A DNA stretch of 64,000 bases from Clostridium sp. OM02-18AC (GTDB lineage Bacteria > Bacillota > Clostridia > Lachnospirales > Lachnospiraceae): NCBI RefSeq assembly GCF_003481825.1, contig NZ_QULW01000006.1:62001-126000 (forward strand). Direction: 5' to 3'. Below the pieces are notes generated by a model. It had not been told where the DNA came from, ran no database searches, and saw only the letters and a list, made by a program, of their open reading frames with translations. The translations under genes were made by a program, and so were the position numbers. Below, piece after piece: positions 42,755-51,309 of this stretch (the first letter of the stretch is position 1; every line of letters starts with the position of its first letter).

Positions 42755-43831
42755 ATGAGACTGTCTGACTTAAAAGCCGGCACTGGAGCAAAACAAACAC
42801 TTCTGCTGCCTGTCACCAGCCCCTATCCCATCCAAATGACCGTCATCTGCGGCAGCCACCCCGGAAAAACACTGGTGGTTACCGCCGGAGTACATGGCTG
42901 CGAATACGTCGGCATCGAAGCACTCCGCAGCCTTGGAAACGAATTAGAGCCTGACAATCTTTCTGGGCGTCTGATCCTTCTGCCTCTGGTAAACCCGGAA
43001 GGCTTCTACCACGGTGCAAAACAGATCATTCCATCCGACGGCCAGAATCTAAACCGGATGTTTCCCGGAAGTAAAGAAGAGACCTTTTCCAGCCAGCTCG
43101 CAAAGGTTCTGGAGGAAACCCTGTACCCGGAGGCGGATTTTCTGATGGATCTGCACGGCGGAGATGTCAACGAAGCACTGACTCCGCTGATTTTCTTTCC
43201 AACGGCAGTGCCGGAAAAGCTTGCAACGCAATCCGCTCTGGCCGCAGCCGCCCTCTCGGTTCCTTACCGGGTTGCCTCCACCTCAAAAAACGGTCTCTAC
43301 AGCTGGGCCGCACAATGCGGGATCCCGGCCCTGCTGGTAGAGCGCGGAGAGCGCGGGCTGTGGAACAAAGAGGAAGTTGCTGCATGCAAACATAATGTAT
43401 ATGAGATGATGGAGCATCTTGGGATACTTTCTGTCTCACAAGCAACTGATAACCAGCAAGAGCAGACATCGCTTCGTACAAAAGCGTTTTCAAGACCAAC
43501 TGAAATCAACGACTCACGTTCTGCAGAGTCACATTCCGAACAAACCGAAATCCGCGATGCGCTTTATGCAGAAGCGCCTTCCGAACAAACCGAAATCCGC
43601 GAAACACTTTATGCAGAAGCGCCTTCCGACGGTTTCTGGTATCCTGCCATGAAAAAAGCCGGAAAAACCGTTCCAAAAGGTGCCCTGCTTGGCACTCTGA
43701 ACGATGTTTCCGGCAAAGAAATCTTTCGCTGCATTGCCCCGTTTGACGGTGTCATCCTCTATTTCACCTTAAGTCTCGGTGTAAAATCCGGGGATCCGCT
43801 GGTCGCATTCGGAAGGTTGGAGCATATTTAG
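42755..43831 (+). CDS. Succinylglutamate desuccinylase/aspartoacylase (M14) family hydrolase
   Basis: 358 residues from the ATG at 42755, which has AAAAGGAG upstream. An ATG at 42722 overlapping the nikE stop is the alternative. Zinc site H-G-C-E (A-G-V-H-G-C-E-Y-V-G) and the later His in D-L-H-G-G-D, plus N-R-M-F-P-G, define the family. A repeat-rich insertion at about 230-290 separates the catalytic domain from the C-terminal beta domain. It is the last gene of the nik operon, so it may process an imported Ni-ligand; substrate unknown. Confidence 0.85.
   Translation: MRLSDLKAGTGAKQTLLLPVTSPYPIQMTVICGSHPGKTLVVTAGVHGCEYVGIEALRSLGNELEPDNLSGRLILLPLVNPEGFYHGAKQIIPSDGQNLNRMFPGSKEETFSSQLAKVLEETLYPEADFLMDLHGGDVNEALTPLIFFPTAVPEKLATQSALAAAALSVPYRVASTSKNGLYSWAAQCGIPALLVERGERGLWNKEEVAACKHNVYEMMEHLGILSVSQATDNQQEQTSLRTKAFSRPTEINDSRSAESHSEQTEIRDALYAEAPSEQTEIRETLYAEAPSDGFWYPAMKKAGKTVPKGALLGTLNDVSGKEIFRCIAPFDGVILYFTLSLGVKSGDPLVAFGRLEHI
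43490..43624 (+). repeat. 45-bp in-frame repeats in the M14 hydrolase gene
   Basis: Two near-identical 15-codon units (43535-43579, 43580-43624; S-E-Q-T-E-I-R-x-x-L-Y-A-E-A-P) follow a degenerate unit (43490-43534). A weaker E-Q-T-S-L-R copy lies just before. Confidence 0.85.
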
Positions 43832-43870
43832 TTGCTGGGCACGCATGCGTGAACAGTAACCATATTGGAT

Positions 43871-44656
43871 TCAAAAGAGTCCGCCCAGTCCAAATACTCC
43901 GACTGCTGCCATAACCACGTTGACACATACATTGGCTACGGAAAGCAGGAACAGGGTGTAGAACATTTTGTTCATTTCCTCGGTGGTGGTCTCACGGGCT
44001 GCGGAGTAGGAGGACATGATGATGGCACCTCCGGTAGAAAGCGGGCTGATGGCTGCTGCGAAGGAGGTTGCCGTGATCGCTGCGATCAGTTCTACATAAT
44101 TCACTCCGGCGAAGCGCTGGCAGATTTCCGCGGAGATCGGGTACAGGGTTGGCATCACCACAGCGGTGGTGGAGCTTACCCAGGACAGGATTCCGGAGGT
44201 GGCTGCCATAATCGGAGTTGCGGTATGCTCAGTCATGAAAGAAGCCAGCGTGTTGGAGATCAGGTCGATGCCGCCTAAGAGGCTGATCATGTTGACCAGT
44301 ACACCTACACCGCAGATCATGATCAGGGTGCCCCACGGGATGCTCTTGATGGCTTTCTTCTCATCAGCACCTCCAAGCAGAATCAGAACCGCTGCCATGC
44401 CAAACAGGAAGGTAACACCAACCAGCGTCACAAACATAGAACTGGAAAAGCCTTTTACCACATCGCTGGCCTTTAACAGCCGCATGGTATCGCCGGATTT
44501 GATCTGCAGCTCCACTGCCATTCCCAGAAGCGCCAGCAAAAAGGCGGCTCCGATGGAAAAGAATCCGATATTGATTTTCTTTACAAATCCAACTGCGATT
44601 ACCATAATTAATACCAGCAGAGAAAGCTGCGGTAAGATTGCCCGAATCATTTCCAT
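43871..44656 (-). CDS. SLC13/MatC-like dicarboxylate carrier, internally short
   Basis: 261 residues from the ATG at 44656 (GGGGGGA upstream); an ATG at 44671 overlapping the prpF stop is the alternative. The N-terminal part (F-V-K-K-I-N-I-G, K-G-F-S-S-S-M-F-V-T-L-V-G-V-T-F-L-F) resembles the MatC N-terminus. It then passes directly to the C-terminal half (K-S-I-P-W-G-T-L-I-M-I-C-G-V-G, S-W-V-S-S-T-T-A-V-V-M-P). Full members have about 430 residues, so roughly 150 residues around position 88-95 seem absent without a frameshift. It is coupled to prpF. Confidence 0.7.
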   Translation of the reverse strand: MEMIRAILPQLSLLVLIMVIAVGFVKKINIGFFSIGAAFLLALLGMAVELQIKSGDTMRLLKASDVVKGFSSSMFVTLVGVTFLFGMAAVLILLGGADEKKAIKSIPWGTLIMICGVGVLVNMISLLGGIDLISNTLASFMTEHTATPIMAATSGILSWVSSTTAVVMPTLYPISAEICQRFAGVNYVELIAAITATSFAAAISPLSTGGAIIMSSYSAARETTTEEMNKMFYTLFLLSVANVCVNVVMAAVGVFGLGGLF

Positions 44657-44670
44657 AGTATATCCCCCCA

Positions 44671-45825
44671 TTATCTTCTGACTGATGCAACGCCTTCCAT
44701 TAACAGGTTGGCAGTGCGGAATCCAAACGTATCTTCAATAACCGGCTCCTTCTCCTCTGGCCGGTAATCCACTCCACATTCCAGTACTCCGCCCGGATGT
44801 CCAATGCGGATAAACTGAGTATCGGTGTCCGGATTTAAGACCTGCGCTACCACGCTTCCCGGCACAACTGCTGCTGCCGCCGTGCACATGGCTCCGGTCA
44901 TCGCATAACTCGGATGCGTTTTCTGCATCGACATCATCCGGGAAAGCAGATCGATTTCCTCTTTCTGGATCGTTGTTCCATCTGCAGTTTCGTAAGTATC
45001 CGGCTCTGCCACAAAGGTCATCTTCGGAATCCCCGGCGTTTCCCATGCTGATTTCTTATAATCATCGATCAGACCAAGTTTCACTGCCGCAAGTCCCCGC
45101 ACCGTTTCCAGAAGTTCCAGCTTCGCTGCATCCGCATTTAATTCATTCGGATTTTCTTTTCCGGTCAGCCCCAGATCCTTTGCTTTTACAAAAACAAGCG
45201 GATTTGCCGCATCAACAATGGAAACCTCCACCTCGCCGAAGTCCGGCACAGTCAGCATATCCACTGCATTTCCGGTTGGAAGCAGACCCTTTCCTAATGT
45301 TCCAGCTGGATTTATAAATTTCAGGCGGATCGGTGATGCCGTTCCCGGGACTCCGGCAATCTGAAAATCACCTGTATAATTCACGCCTTCATCCGAGGTC
45401 TTCACATCTGCCGCAATGATTTTTCCCGTATTGGTGTTGTAGATCCGCACGGTAGTCTCGTTCTCTTTCGGTGTGACCAGACCTTTTTCCAATGCAAACG
45501 GACCAACACCGGAAGAAATATTTCCGCAATTTCCTTTGTAGCTGACGATCGGCTTATCAACCGATACCTGTGCAAAGGTATAATCCACATCTGCATCTGC
45601 TCTCTGTGAGCGCTTTACGATCGCAACCTTGCTTGTTACTGACTGGGAACCGCCAAGCCCATCGATCTGTTTGGCATCCGGACTTCCCATGAGACGAAGC
45701 AGGATTTCATCCCACGCTTCCTTATCTTTTGGGAGATCGGATTCCAATATGTAAATTCCTTTGCTGGTACCTCCCCGCATGATCGTCACCGGGAGCTTAT
45801 ATACCTGTTCGTTCTGATTCTGCAT
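44671..45825 (-). CDS. PrpF family isomerase (aconitate/oxalomesaconate type)
   Basis: 384 residues, two-domain DapF-like fold without the DapF Cys pair. Motifs are M-R-G-G-T-S-K-G near residue 16, G-G-S-Q-S-V-T-S-K, G-N-C-G-N-I-S-S-G-V-G-P-F near 105, and the late M-T-G-A-M-C-T-A. PrpF isomerises trans-aconitate or 2-methylaconitate; relatives tautomerise 4-oxalomesaconate. The neighbouring carrier suggests uptake of an unsaturated di- or tricarboxylate. No acnD is in the window. Confidence 0.85.
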   Translation of the reverse strand: MQNQNEQVYKLPVTIMRGGTSKGIYILESDLPKDKEAWDEILLRLMGSPDAKQIDGLGGSQSVTSKVAIVKRSQRADADVDYTFAQVSVDKPIVSYKGNCGNISSGVGPFALEKGLVTPKENETTVRIYNTNTGKIIAADVKTSDEGVNYTGDFQIAGVPGTASPIRLKFINPAGTLGKGLLPTGNAVDMLTVPDFGEVEVSIVDAANPLVFVKAKDLGLTGKENPNELNADAAKLELLETVRGLAAVKLGLIDDYKKSAWETPGIPKMTFVAEPDTYETADGTTIQKEEIDLLSRMMSMQKTHPSYAMTGAMCTAAAAVVPGSVVAQVLNPDTDTQFIRIGHPGGVLECGVDYRPEEKEPVIEDTFGFRTANLLMEGVASVRR

Positions 45826-45904
45826 TTCGTTTCCTCCATCACCTGTGTGTGAAGGCGGCTGGCCATGCCGCCGGTCTTTTTAACCGGTACCGTTTTATGG
45901 TTTT

Positions 45905-45933
45905 ATCATAGCATGAGGCCAACTGTAATACAA
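45905..45933 (-). promoter_or_regulatory. Promoter of prpF-like gene
   Basis: TTGTAT (45933-45928), 17-base spacer, TATGAT (45910-45905). Confidence 0.6.
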
Positions 45934-45958
45934 ATTCATAATTTTCATTCAAACTATT

Positions 45959-45979
45959 CCACGCATCTATAGTTCGTGG
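45959..45979. promoter_or_regulatory. Candidate LysR box
   Basis: CCACG-N11-CGTGG lies between the prpF promoter and lysR. The 11-base spacing is typical for LysR-type regulators. Confidence 0.5.
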
Positions 45980-46076
45980 TATGATATGCATATCGGGTCG
46001 CAAGCAGTTCCTACACAGATTGCAAAACCGAAAACGCGATTCTATGACCATGTTAAATAATTTTGGGGGGATTTTT

Positions 46077-46988
46077 ATGGATTTTAGAGACTTATCTTAT
46101 GTCCTGGCGATCGCCAGATATCAGAATATTACCAAGGCTGCGAATTCTTTATATGTAACCCAGCCGACACTTACAAAATTTCTCCAGAACCTGGAGGCTG
46201 AGCTTGGACAAAAGCTGTTCCGGAAGCTGGGGCACCGTTTTGTTCTCACCTATGCCGGGGAACGCTATGTAGAAAAAGCGGCCGAGATCCTGAACCTGAA
46301 AAAAGAGCTGGACCAGGAAATGAACGACATCGTAAAGAACCATTACGGCTCCTTAAAGATTGCCTTTCCGACCATGCGCGGCACTTACATGCTTCCCTGT
46401 ACCCTGCCGATTTTCAATTCCTTATATCCCAATGTACGGCTGGAAATTCTGGAGTCGCATTCCTATTTACTGGAAGATATGCTGTTAAACGCAGAGGCTG
46501 ATCTCGCATTTTTCAATCTGCCTGTAAAAAGCCCGGATATTGACTACGAGATCATCAGCCACGAGGAACTGCTCCTGATCTTGCCGCATCATCACCCGCT
46601 TGCGGAAATGGGCGTGCAAAAGCCGGACTGCAAATACCCGTGGATGGATCTCAAATACTTAAAAGACGAGCCTTTCCTGTTCCAGACTCCGGGACAGCGG
46701 ACCCAACAGACGGTAGACCAGCTTTTTAAAGCGGCCGGGATCACCCCGATCATAAAGCTGCAGACCAGCAACATTGCCGCAAAAATCCAGCTGGTAGCAA
46801 AAGGCTACGGCTGTGGTTTTGTGACTGAAACCCATTTAAAGCACATCCAGCCGCCGCCTGACATTGCCTGCTTTTCCGTCGGCCCGGGAACCTGCACCAC
46901 CGTTGATTTTGTGGCAGCCTACCGGCGCGGCAGTTACCTGCCGTACCATGCGCAGGAATACATTAAAATTGTAAAAGATTTCACCTAA
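46077..46988 (+). CDS. LysR family transcriptional regulator
   Basis: 303 residues from the ATG at 46077, preceded by GGGGGGA; an in-frame extension from 45981 crosses the LysR box and is rejected. HTH: M-D-F-R-D-L-S-Y-V-L-A-I, K-A-A-N-S-L-Y-V-T-Q-P-T-L-T-K. It is divergent from prpF and the carrier gene and probably controls them. The 3' end overlaps the convergent NUDIX gene by 4 bases. Confidence 0.9.
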   Translation: MDFRDLSYVLAIARYQNITKAANSLYVTQPTLTKFLQNLEAELGQKLFRKLGHRFVLTYAGERYVEKAAEILNLKKELDQEMNDIVKNHYGSLKIAFPTMRGTYMLPCTLPIFNSLYPNVRLEILESHSYLLEDMLLNAEADLAFFNLPVKSPDIDYEIISHEELLLILPHHHPLAEMGVQKPDCKYPWMDLKYLKDEPFLFQTPGQRTQQTVDQLFKAAGITPIIKLQTSNIAAKIQLVAKGYGCGFVTETHLKHIQPPPDIACFSVGPGTCTTVDFVAAYRRGSYLPYHAQEYIKIVKDFT

Positions 46989-47464
46989 AGCTCCATTTCC
47001 CTGCCATCCAGAGAAGCCGATACCAGCTTATCGTGACCATCATAGACAAGCTTGAGGGAGAAGAAATCCGTGCGTTCATTCAGAAGTCGGAAGAAGATCT
47101 TATCTCCCTCCCAGATGTTTAACGTTACTACGTCTTCCTTATTGACCCATACCAGTTCGCCCTCATTGCATGCGATCGGTTCGCCGGTAAAGGCATCTGC
47201 CGTAAAAAGTGACATATATTCTGTCACGCCATTCCCGGAGACAAAGGTCACCATGGCACGGTATTTCCAGGAAGTCAGCGTATAACCGGTCTCCTCCCAG
47301 ACTTCACGGAGCAGACATTCCTCCGGGCTTTCATCTGCCTCAAAATGACCTCCGACTCCAATCCATTTGTCTTTATTTACATCATTTTTCTTCACAGTGC
47401 GGTGCAGCATCAGATACTGTCCGTCTTTTTCAATATAACATAGCGTACTCAATGAGCTCTTCAC
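46985..47464 (-). CDS. NUDIX hydrolase (8-oxo-dGTP diphosphatase-like)
   Basis: 159 residues. The Nudix box is complete: G-H-F-E-A-D-E-S-P-E-E-C-L-L-R-E-V-W-E-E-T-G at about 39-60. W-I-G-V-G-G just before and the overall layout match MutT-like 8-oxo-dGTP diphosphatases of Firmicutes. The start is GTG at 47464, served by GGAGG; a three-codon mini-frame ATG-AAA-AAG-TGA overlaps it. Confidence 0.88.
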   Translation of the reverse strand: MKSSLSTLCYIEKDGQYLMLHRTVKKNDVNKDKWIGVGGHFEADESPEECLLREVWEETGYTLTSWKYRAMVTFVSGNGVTEYMSLFTADAFTGEPIACNEGELVWVNKEDVVTLNIWEGDKIFFRLLNERTDFFSLKLVYDGHDKLVSASLDGREMEL

Positions 47465-47527
47465 TTTTTCATACCTCCGCAGATCATAGCAGATTATTTT
47501 CCAAACTGGGAATTCTTTTATTGCCGT

Positions 47528-48340
47528 TCACATATTACAAACAGTAAAATACGTTACCTTTAGTTTCCGAAGAAGCCGGATTGATGCCTTATTTTCTCCT
47601 GCCACGCAGGCACACACCGGACAATCCAGTTCGTTCTTTGCATAATCGAGGATCGCACGGCATGCTTCTTCGGCATAGCCCTGGCGGCGATAGGGGTGAA
47701 AGACGTGGTATCCGAGTTCCAACTCTTCTTCCGGCACATTTGCTCTTACAGCCTCCCGCTCCTTCGCATTGGATAACCCGGCTTTTCCGATGATCCTGCC
47801 ATCTGTTTTTCGCACCAGTGCCCAGATCCCATACTCATAAAAGCGGTACTGACTTTTGATGTAAGCCTTTAATTTCTCCTCATCGTAAAAGACCTGGTCG
47901 GCTTCCCGTTCTTCCTGTGTAAACCAGGCATCCGGCTCCTCTGGCATAGCGCCAATATCTTCCGGGGTAAATTCCCGGATAAGCAGACGGTCTGTTTCGG
48001 CAATGATCCAGGGGAGGCTGATGTGGCGGCGCACAATGCGTTCTAAATACTCCGGGCAGATGGCGTCCGGCGTTGCCAGATACTCTGCATCCCAGATGTC
48101 ATTCGCCGTCCTTCCCTCTGCTGTCTTTTCGACCGGCTGGTTTTCTGTTCGCAGAAGCTCTGATGTCTGGTTTTTCTCCGTCCGTTCTTCCTTCTGACTT
48201 CCTCCACCATGTTCCTCCAGATGAATCAGGCCAACAAAAGCTCTCCCCGCTGCTTTCGCGGCAAGGAGAGCTTTTCGTTCGTCAGAAACCACAACCGGAT
48301 ATGCTTTCTTTTCTACCCAAACTGTATAGTTCTGAACCAT
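47528..48340 (-). CDS. GNAT family N-acetyltransferase
   Basis: 270 residues. An N-terminal region of about 100 residues with a charged, probably disordered linker (about 45-80) precedes a GNAT domain with R-L-L-I-R-E-F-T-P-E-D, G-I-W-A-L-V-R, G-K-A-G-L-S, and the acetyl-CoA loop R-R-Q-G-Y-A-E-E-A. The order resembles RimJ/RimL-type enzymes. Substrate unknown. GAGGAAAAG precedes the ATG. Confidence 0.82.
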   Translation of the reverse strand: MVQNYTVWVEKKAYPVVVSDERKALLAAKAAGRAFVGLIHLEEHGGGSQKEERTEKNQTSELLRTENQPVEKTAEGRTANDIWDAEYLATPDAICPEYLERIVRRHISLPWIIAETDRLLIREFTPEDIGAMPEEPDAWFTQEEREADQVFYDEEKLKAYIKSQYRFYEYGIWALVRKTDGRIIGKAGLSNAKEREAVRANVPEEELELGYHVFHPYRRQGYAEEACRAILDYAKNELDCPVCACVAGENKASIRLLRKLKVTYFTVCNM

Positions 48341-48358
48341 ATATTCTTTTCCTCTGAA

Positions 48359-48877
48359 TCAGCACTTCTCCGGCTCGTCATACGCTTCGCCGAAGGTATC
48401 TACGGTCATGCTCTTGATCTTCTGCTCTTTGAGCGGTCTGTCGCTGTAGTCGGTGCGGGTCTCGGCAATCTTGTTTACGACGTCCATGCCGTCAATGACC
48501 ATACCGAATGCTGCGTATGCGCCGTCTAAGTGCGGAGCGTCCTTGTGCATGATGAAGAACTGGGAGCCTGCGGAGTTCGGCATCATGGAACGTGCCATGG
48601 AAAGAACGCCTGCGGTATGCTTTAAATCATTCTGGAAACCGTTCTGGCTGAACTCACCCTTGATGGAGTAACCCGGGCCGCCCATGCCGTTGCCGTTCGG
48701 ACATCCGCCCTGGATCATGAAGCCCTTGATGACTCTGTGGAAAATAAGGCCATCATAGTAGCCCTTTCCTGCCAGGCTGATAAAGTTCTTTACGGTGTTC
48801 GGAGCAACCTCCGGATATAATTCTGCGCGGATCACGCCGCCGTCTTCCATAGTAATGGTAATCTCTGGATTTTTCAT
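48359..48877 (-). CDS. Cyclophilin-type peptidyl-prolyl cis-trans isomerase
   Basis: 172 residues, cytosolic single-domain cyclophilin. F-H-R-V-I-K-G-F-M-I-Q-G-G contains the catalytic Arg; G-S-Q-F-F-I-M and F-G-M-V-I-D-G-M-D-V-V follow as usual. It speeds proline isomerisation in protein folding. GAAGGGAG precedes the ATG; a TATAAT element lies upstream at about 48940. Confidence 0.92.
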   Translation of the reverse strand: MKNPEITITMEDGGVIRAELYPEVAPNTVKNFISLAGKGYYDGLIFHRVIKGFMIQGGCPNGNGMGGPGYSIKGEFSQNGFQNDLKHTAGVLSMARSMMPNSAGSQFFIMHKDAPHLDGAYAAFGMVIDGMDVVNKIAETRTDYSDRPLKEQKIKSMTVDTFGEAYDEPEKC

Positions 48878-49040
48878 GGATCAAATCTCCCTTCGTGTAG
48901 TGCGTTTGGTGTCACAACGCAAACGCTAAGATGGGAAATATTATATCATAAATTCCTCTAATACGCAAATATCCAACTCATGAGGCATGTTCCGTTCTGT
49001 ATACACGGGTAGTTACCGTTCAGGCAGGTGAACGAGGCCT

Positions 49041-49544
49041 TCACCCTGTAATCATCCTCCGCAGTCTTTCCAGATCCTCCTGATCCGGGTGGGAAAGCGC
49101 CTGATCGAAGTTCTCGATCAGCGCATCCAGATTCGGCTTCGCATCCGGCATCTCCTTCATCTTCACATAGTGGTCCCGCACCGCCTGCGGCATCCTGCCC
49201 TGGCACATGTACTCTCCGACCACCGTGTTACTTGCGTCGATGGCCGTGCGGACATTCGCGAGAATCTTCTGATAGTATGCTTCACTGCCGCCGAAGCCCG
49301 CAGTGCCAAACAGGAAAATCTTTTTGTTCCGAAGTCTGCCCAGCAGCTCCAGACACGCCTGATCCGCCGTGCCCTTGTCCGTCCAGAAACCCACATAGAT
49401 CATCTCTGCATCCGGATCTGCGGATTTCGCCTCCCCGAAGTACGCACACCGCGCGTCCGGCAGTGCCCCTCGAATCATATCCGCGAGCTTCCTCGTGTTG
49501 CCCGTCCGACTGCTGAAAATGATGGCATATCTCTCTTCGCTCAT
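49041..49544 (-). CDS. Flavodoxin family protein, BilS-like
   Basis: 167 residues. FMN loop S-S-R-T-G-N-T-R-K-L-A-D near residue 11, then Y-V-G-F-W-T-D-K-G and F-L-F-G-T-A-G-F-G-G-S. The F-W-T-D-K-G and T-A-G-F-G-G-S pattern is what I recall for BilS, the flavodoxin partner of gut bilirubin reductase, but no bilR-type flavoenzyme is next to it here, so a general electron-carrier role is equally possible. The gene lies just beyond the right end of the IS element. Confidence 0.75.
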   Translation of the reverse strand: MSEERYAIIFSSRTGNTRKLADMIRGALPDARCAYFGEAKSADPDAEMIYVGFWTDKGTADQACLELLGRLRNKKIFLFGTAGFGGSEAYYQKILANVRTAIDASNTVVGEYMCQGRMPQAVRDHYVKMKEMPDAKPNLDALIENFDQALSHPDQEDLERLRRMITG

Positions 49545-49574
49545 CGTCCTGTCCTTCCTTTCATTCTCTTCAGT

Positions 49575-49720
49575 GAACTACCCATTGTCTAAAGCCAATG
49601 GGCTTCCTGCTTCACAGACCTCGTAACCTACTATCTCCACAGGCGTTAATTCGGGCAGTCCCTGCCCTATATTGTTATTTTTATGCTATTTGTCTTAATC
49701 CTTCTTCCAGTATATTCTTT
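49575..49720 (-). ncRNA. Presumed omega-RNA (reRNA) of TnpB
   Basis: TnpB proteins use an RNA from the 3' end of tnpB through the element's right end, with the guide taken from the flanking DNA. The right-end segment here, including the terminal hairpin, fits that position. Boundaries are inferred, not seen. Confidence 0.45.
49581..49602 (-). repeat. Right-end hairpin of the IS
   Basis: CCCATTG-N8-CAATGGG, perfect 7-bp stem, downstream of tnpB. Confidence 0.85.
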
Positions 49721-50784
49721 GCTGCATTGATATCCCTGTCATGATTTGTTCCACAGACAGGACATATCCATTCCCTTACTGATAGATTTTTCGTCTCTGT
49801 ATTTTGGTATCCACAAACTGAACACAATTGACTACTGGCATAGAATGTATCTATTTTGACATATTTTCTGCCATTCCACTTGGCCTTATATTCTAACTGT
49901 CTTGTCAGCTCATGCCATGATACATCACTTATGGACTTTGCCAAATGATGATTTTTTACCATGTTTTTTATCTGCAAATCTTCCGAAACTATCACTTGGT
50001 TTTCGCTGATAATCTCATGTGACATCTTGTGCAGATAATCTTTTCTGGTATTTGTTATTTTCTCATGGCACAATGCTATCTTTTTCTTTGTTTTGTAGTA
50101 ATTTTGACTTCTTTTCTCTTTATGGGCTAACTGCCTTTGCAGTTTCACCAGTTTCTTTTCGTATTTTCTGATGATTTTGGGATTTTCGTATTTTTTTCCA
50201 TCAGAAGTAATACATAACTCCTTAATACCTAAATCTATTCCGGTATTTTGATTTGTTTGTGGCAGTTCCGTGTGTTCTGTTTCCACTAAAATTGATACAT
50301 AATATTTTCCACTCGGAACTTGTGATATCGTTACCGATTTTATCTGTCCACTAAAATTTCTATGCAGTTTTGCTTTTATACCTTTTAATTTAGGCAGTTT
50401 TACTCTATTGCACCCGAAATCTACTGTTATATTGCCATTCGTAAAATTTGTTGTATATGACTTATGATTATCGTGTTTACTCTTAAACTTCGGATAACCT
50501 GCATGTTCCTTAAAAAATTTCTGGTATGCAGCATCCATGTTGTAAATCGCATTTGTCAGAGCAAATTTATCCACTTCTTTCAGCCATTCATATTCTTTCT
50601 TTAATTGTCTGTTGCAGTAATTATTACAGTCGGTTTTACTAACTGATTTTTTCTCTTTCTCATATACTTCTTTCCGGTATGCCAGGGTCTGATTATACAC
50701 AAAACGGCAACAGCCAAATGTTTTTGCAATCTGTATTTTCTGCTCATTATTAGGGTATATTCTGTATTTATATGCCTTTAACAT
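49681..50784 (-). CDS. tnpB: RNA-guided endonuclease TnpB
   Basis: 367 residues, full length. The RuvC triad is complete: Asp184 (G-I-D-L-G-I), Glu268 (V-S-E-D-L) and Asp351 (H-D-R-D-I-N-A-A). The zinc finger has Cys321-x2-Cys324 and Cys341-x2-Cys344. The N-terminal part begins with the usual A-Y-K-Y-R-I-Y-P. It cuts DNA next to a transposon-adjacent motif under omega-RNA guidance and helps retain the element. Follows tnpA by 18 bases. Lower GC and more Lys/Asn codons than the neighbours indicate transfer. Confidence 0.93.
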   Translation of the reverse strand: MLKAYKYRIYPNNEQKIQIAKTFGCCRFVYNQTLAYRKEVYEKEKKSVSKTDCNNYCNRQLKKEYEWLKEVDKFALTNAIYNMDAAYQKFFKEHAGYPKFKSKHDNHKSYTTNFTNGNITVDFGCNRVKLPKLKGIKAKLHRNFSGQIKSVTISQVPSGKYYVSILVETEHTELPQTNQNTGIDLGIKELCITSDGKKYENPKIIRKYEKKLVKLQRQLAHKEKRSQNYYKTKKKIALCHEKITNTRKDYLHKMSHEIISENQVIVSEDLQIKNMVKNHHLAKSISDVSWHELTRQLEYKAKWNGRKYVKIDTFYASSQLCSVCGYQNTETKNLSVREWICPVCGTNHDRDINAAKNILEEGLRQIA

Positions 50785-50802
50785 CCACTGTCACCCTCTT
50801 TC

Positions 50803-51222
50803 TCAACCTTGATTTTCTATATATCTTTTCAGCATTTCTTCCGATACATTTCCTACACTACAGGCAAAATATCCATCTGTCCAAAAGGTATGTTCTTTCC
50901 AGAATTGTTTTCGTAAATATTGAGGATATCTTTTCCATATATGGTATGTTGTATAGCTCTTCATCAGGTTTACAATCTTACTAATAGACATTGTTGGTTC
51001 TGTCTCTATCATGTAGTGAATGTGATCTTTGTCTGTTTCCATATGTCTTATTATCACACTGTGTCTCTGACATATCTCATCCGAAAACTGTTTTATATCA
51101 TCTGATATTTGCCTCGAAACCAGTAATTTCTTTCTATATTTGCAGACAAAAATAATTTGATATTGTAATAGGTATTTGTGTCTGTTTTTAGATTTCCATG
51201 TTCCCATGCCATGAGTATACAA
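50803..51222 (-). CDS. tnpA: IS200/IS605 family Y1 transposase TnpA
   Basis: 139 residues. HUH motif His67-Ile-His69 (D-H-I-H-Y) and catalytic Tyr134 (K-R-Y-I-E-N-Q) are present. It excises and inserts single-stranded DNA using the end hairpins. A start at Met6 is possible. A TATACT box lies just upstream of the gene on the minus strand. Confidence 0.92.
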   Translation of the reverse strand: MYTHGMGTWKSKNRHKYLLQYQIIFVCKYRKKLLVSRQISDDIKQFSDEICQRHSVIIRHMETDKDHIHYMIETEPTMSISKIVNLMKSYTTYHIWKRYPQYLRKQFWKEHTFWTDGYFACSVGNVSEEMLKRYIENQG

Positions 51223-51237
51223 TAATTTCTGATTTTT

Positions 51238-51282
51238 GGCTACCTTAACCCACCGTCTAAAGCCAGTGGGATTGCGGTAGCC
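51238..51282 (-). repeat. Left-end nested hairpin of the IS
   Basis: Outer arms GGCTACC/GGTAGCC (51238-51244 / 51276-51282) enclose CCCAC-N12-GTGGG (51249-51270), which has the same core as the right end. Confidence 0.8.
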
Positions 51283-51309
51283 CTATTTCAAACACTTTTG
51301 AAGCCACCT

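Larger units (their letters stand above)
49570..51290 (-). mobile_element. IS200/IS605 family insertion sequence (tnpA + tnpB)
   Basis: Both genes lie on the minus strand in the order tnpA-tnpB. Similar subterminal hairpins with the shared core GTCTAAAGCC sit near each end (49581-49602 and 51249-51270). IS605-type elements have no inverted terminal repeats or target duplications, so the exact ends are approximate. Both proteins appear intact, so it may be active. It sits in an intergenic space and breaks no visible gene. Confidence 0.9.
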
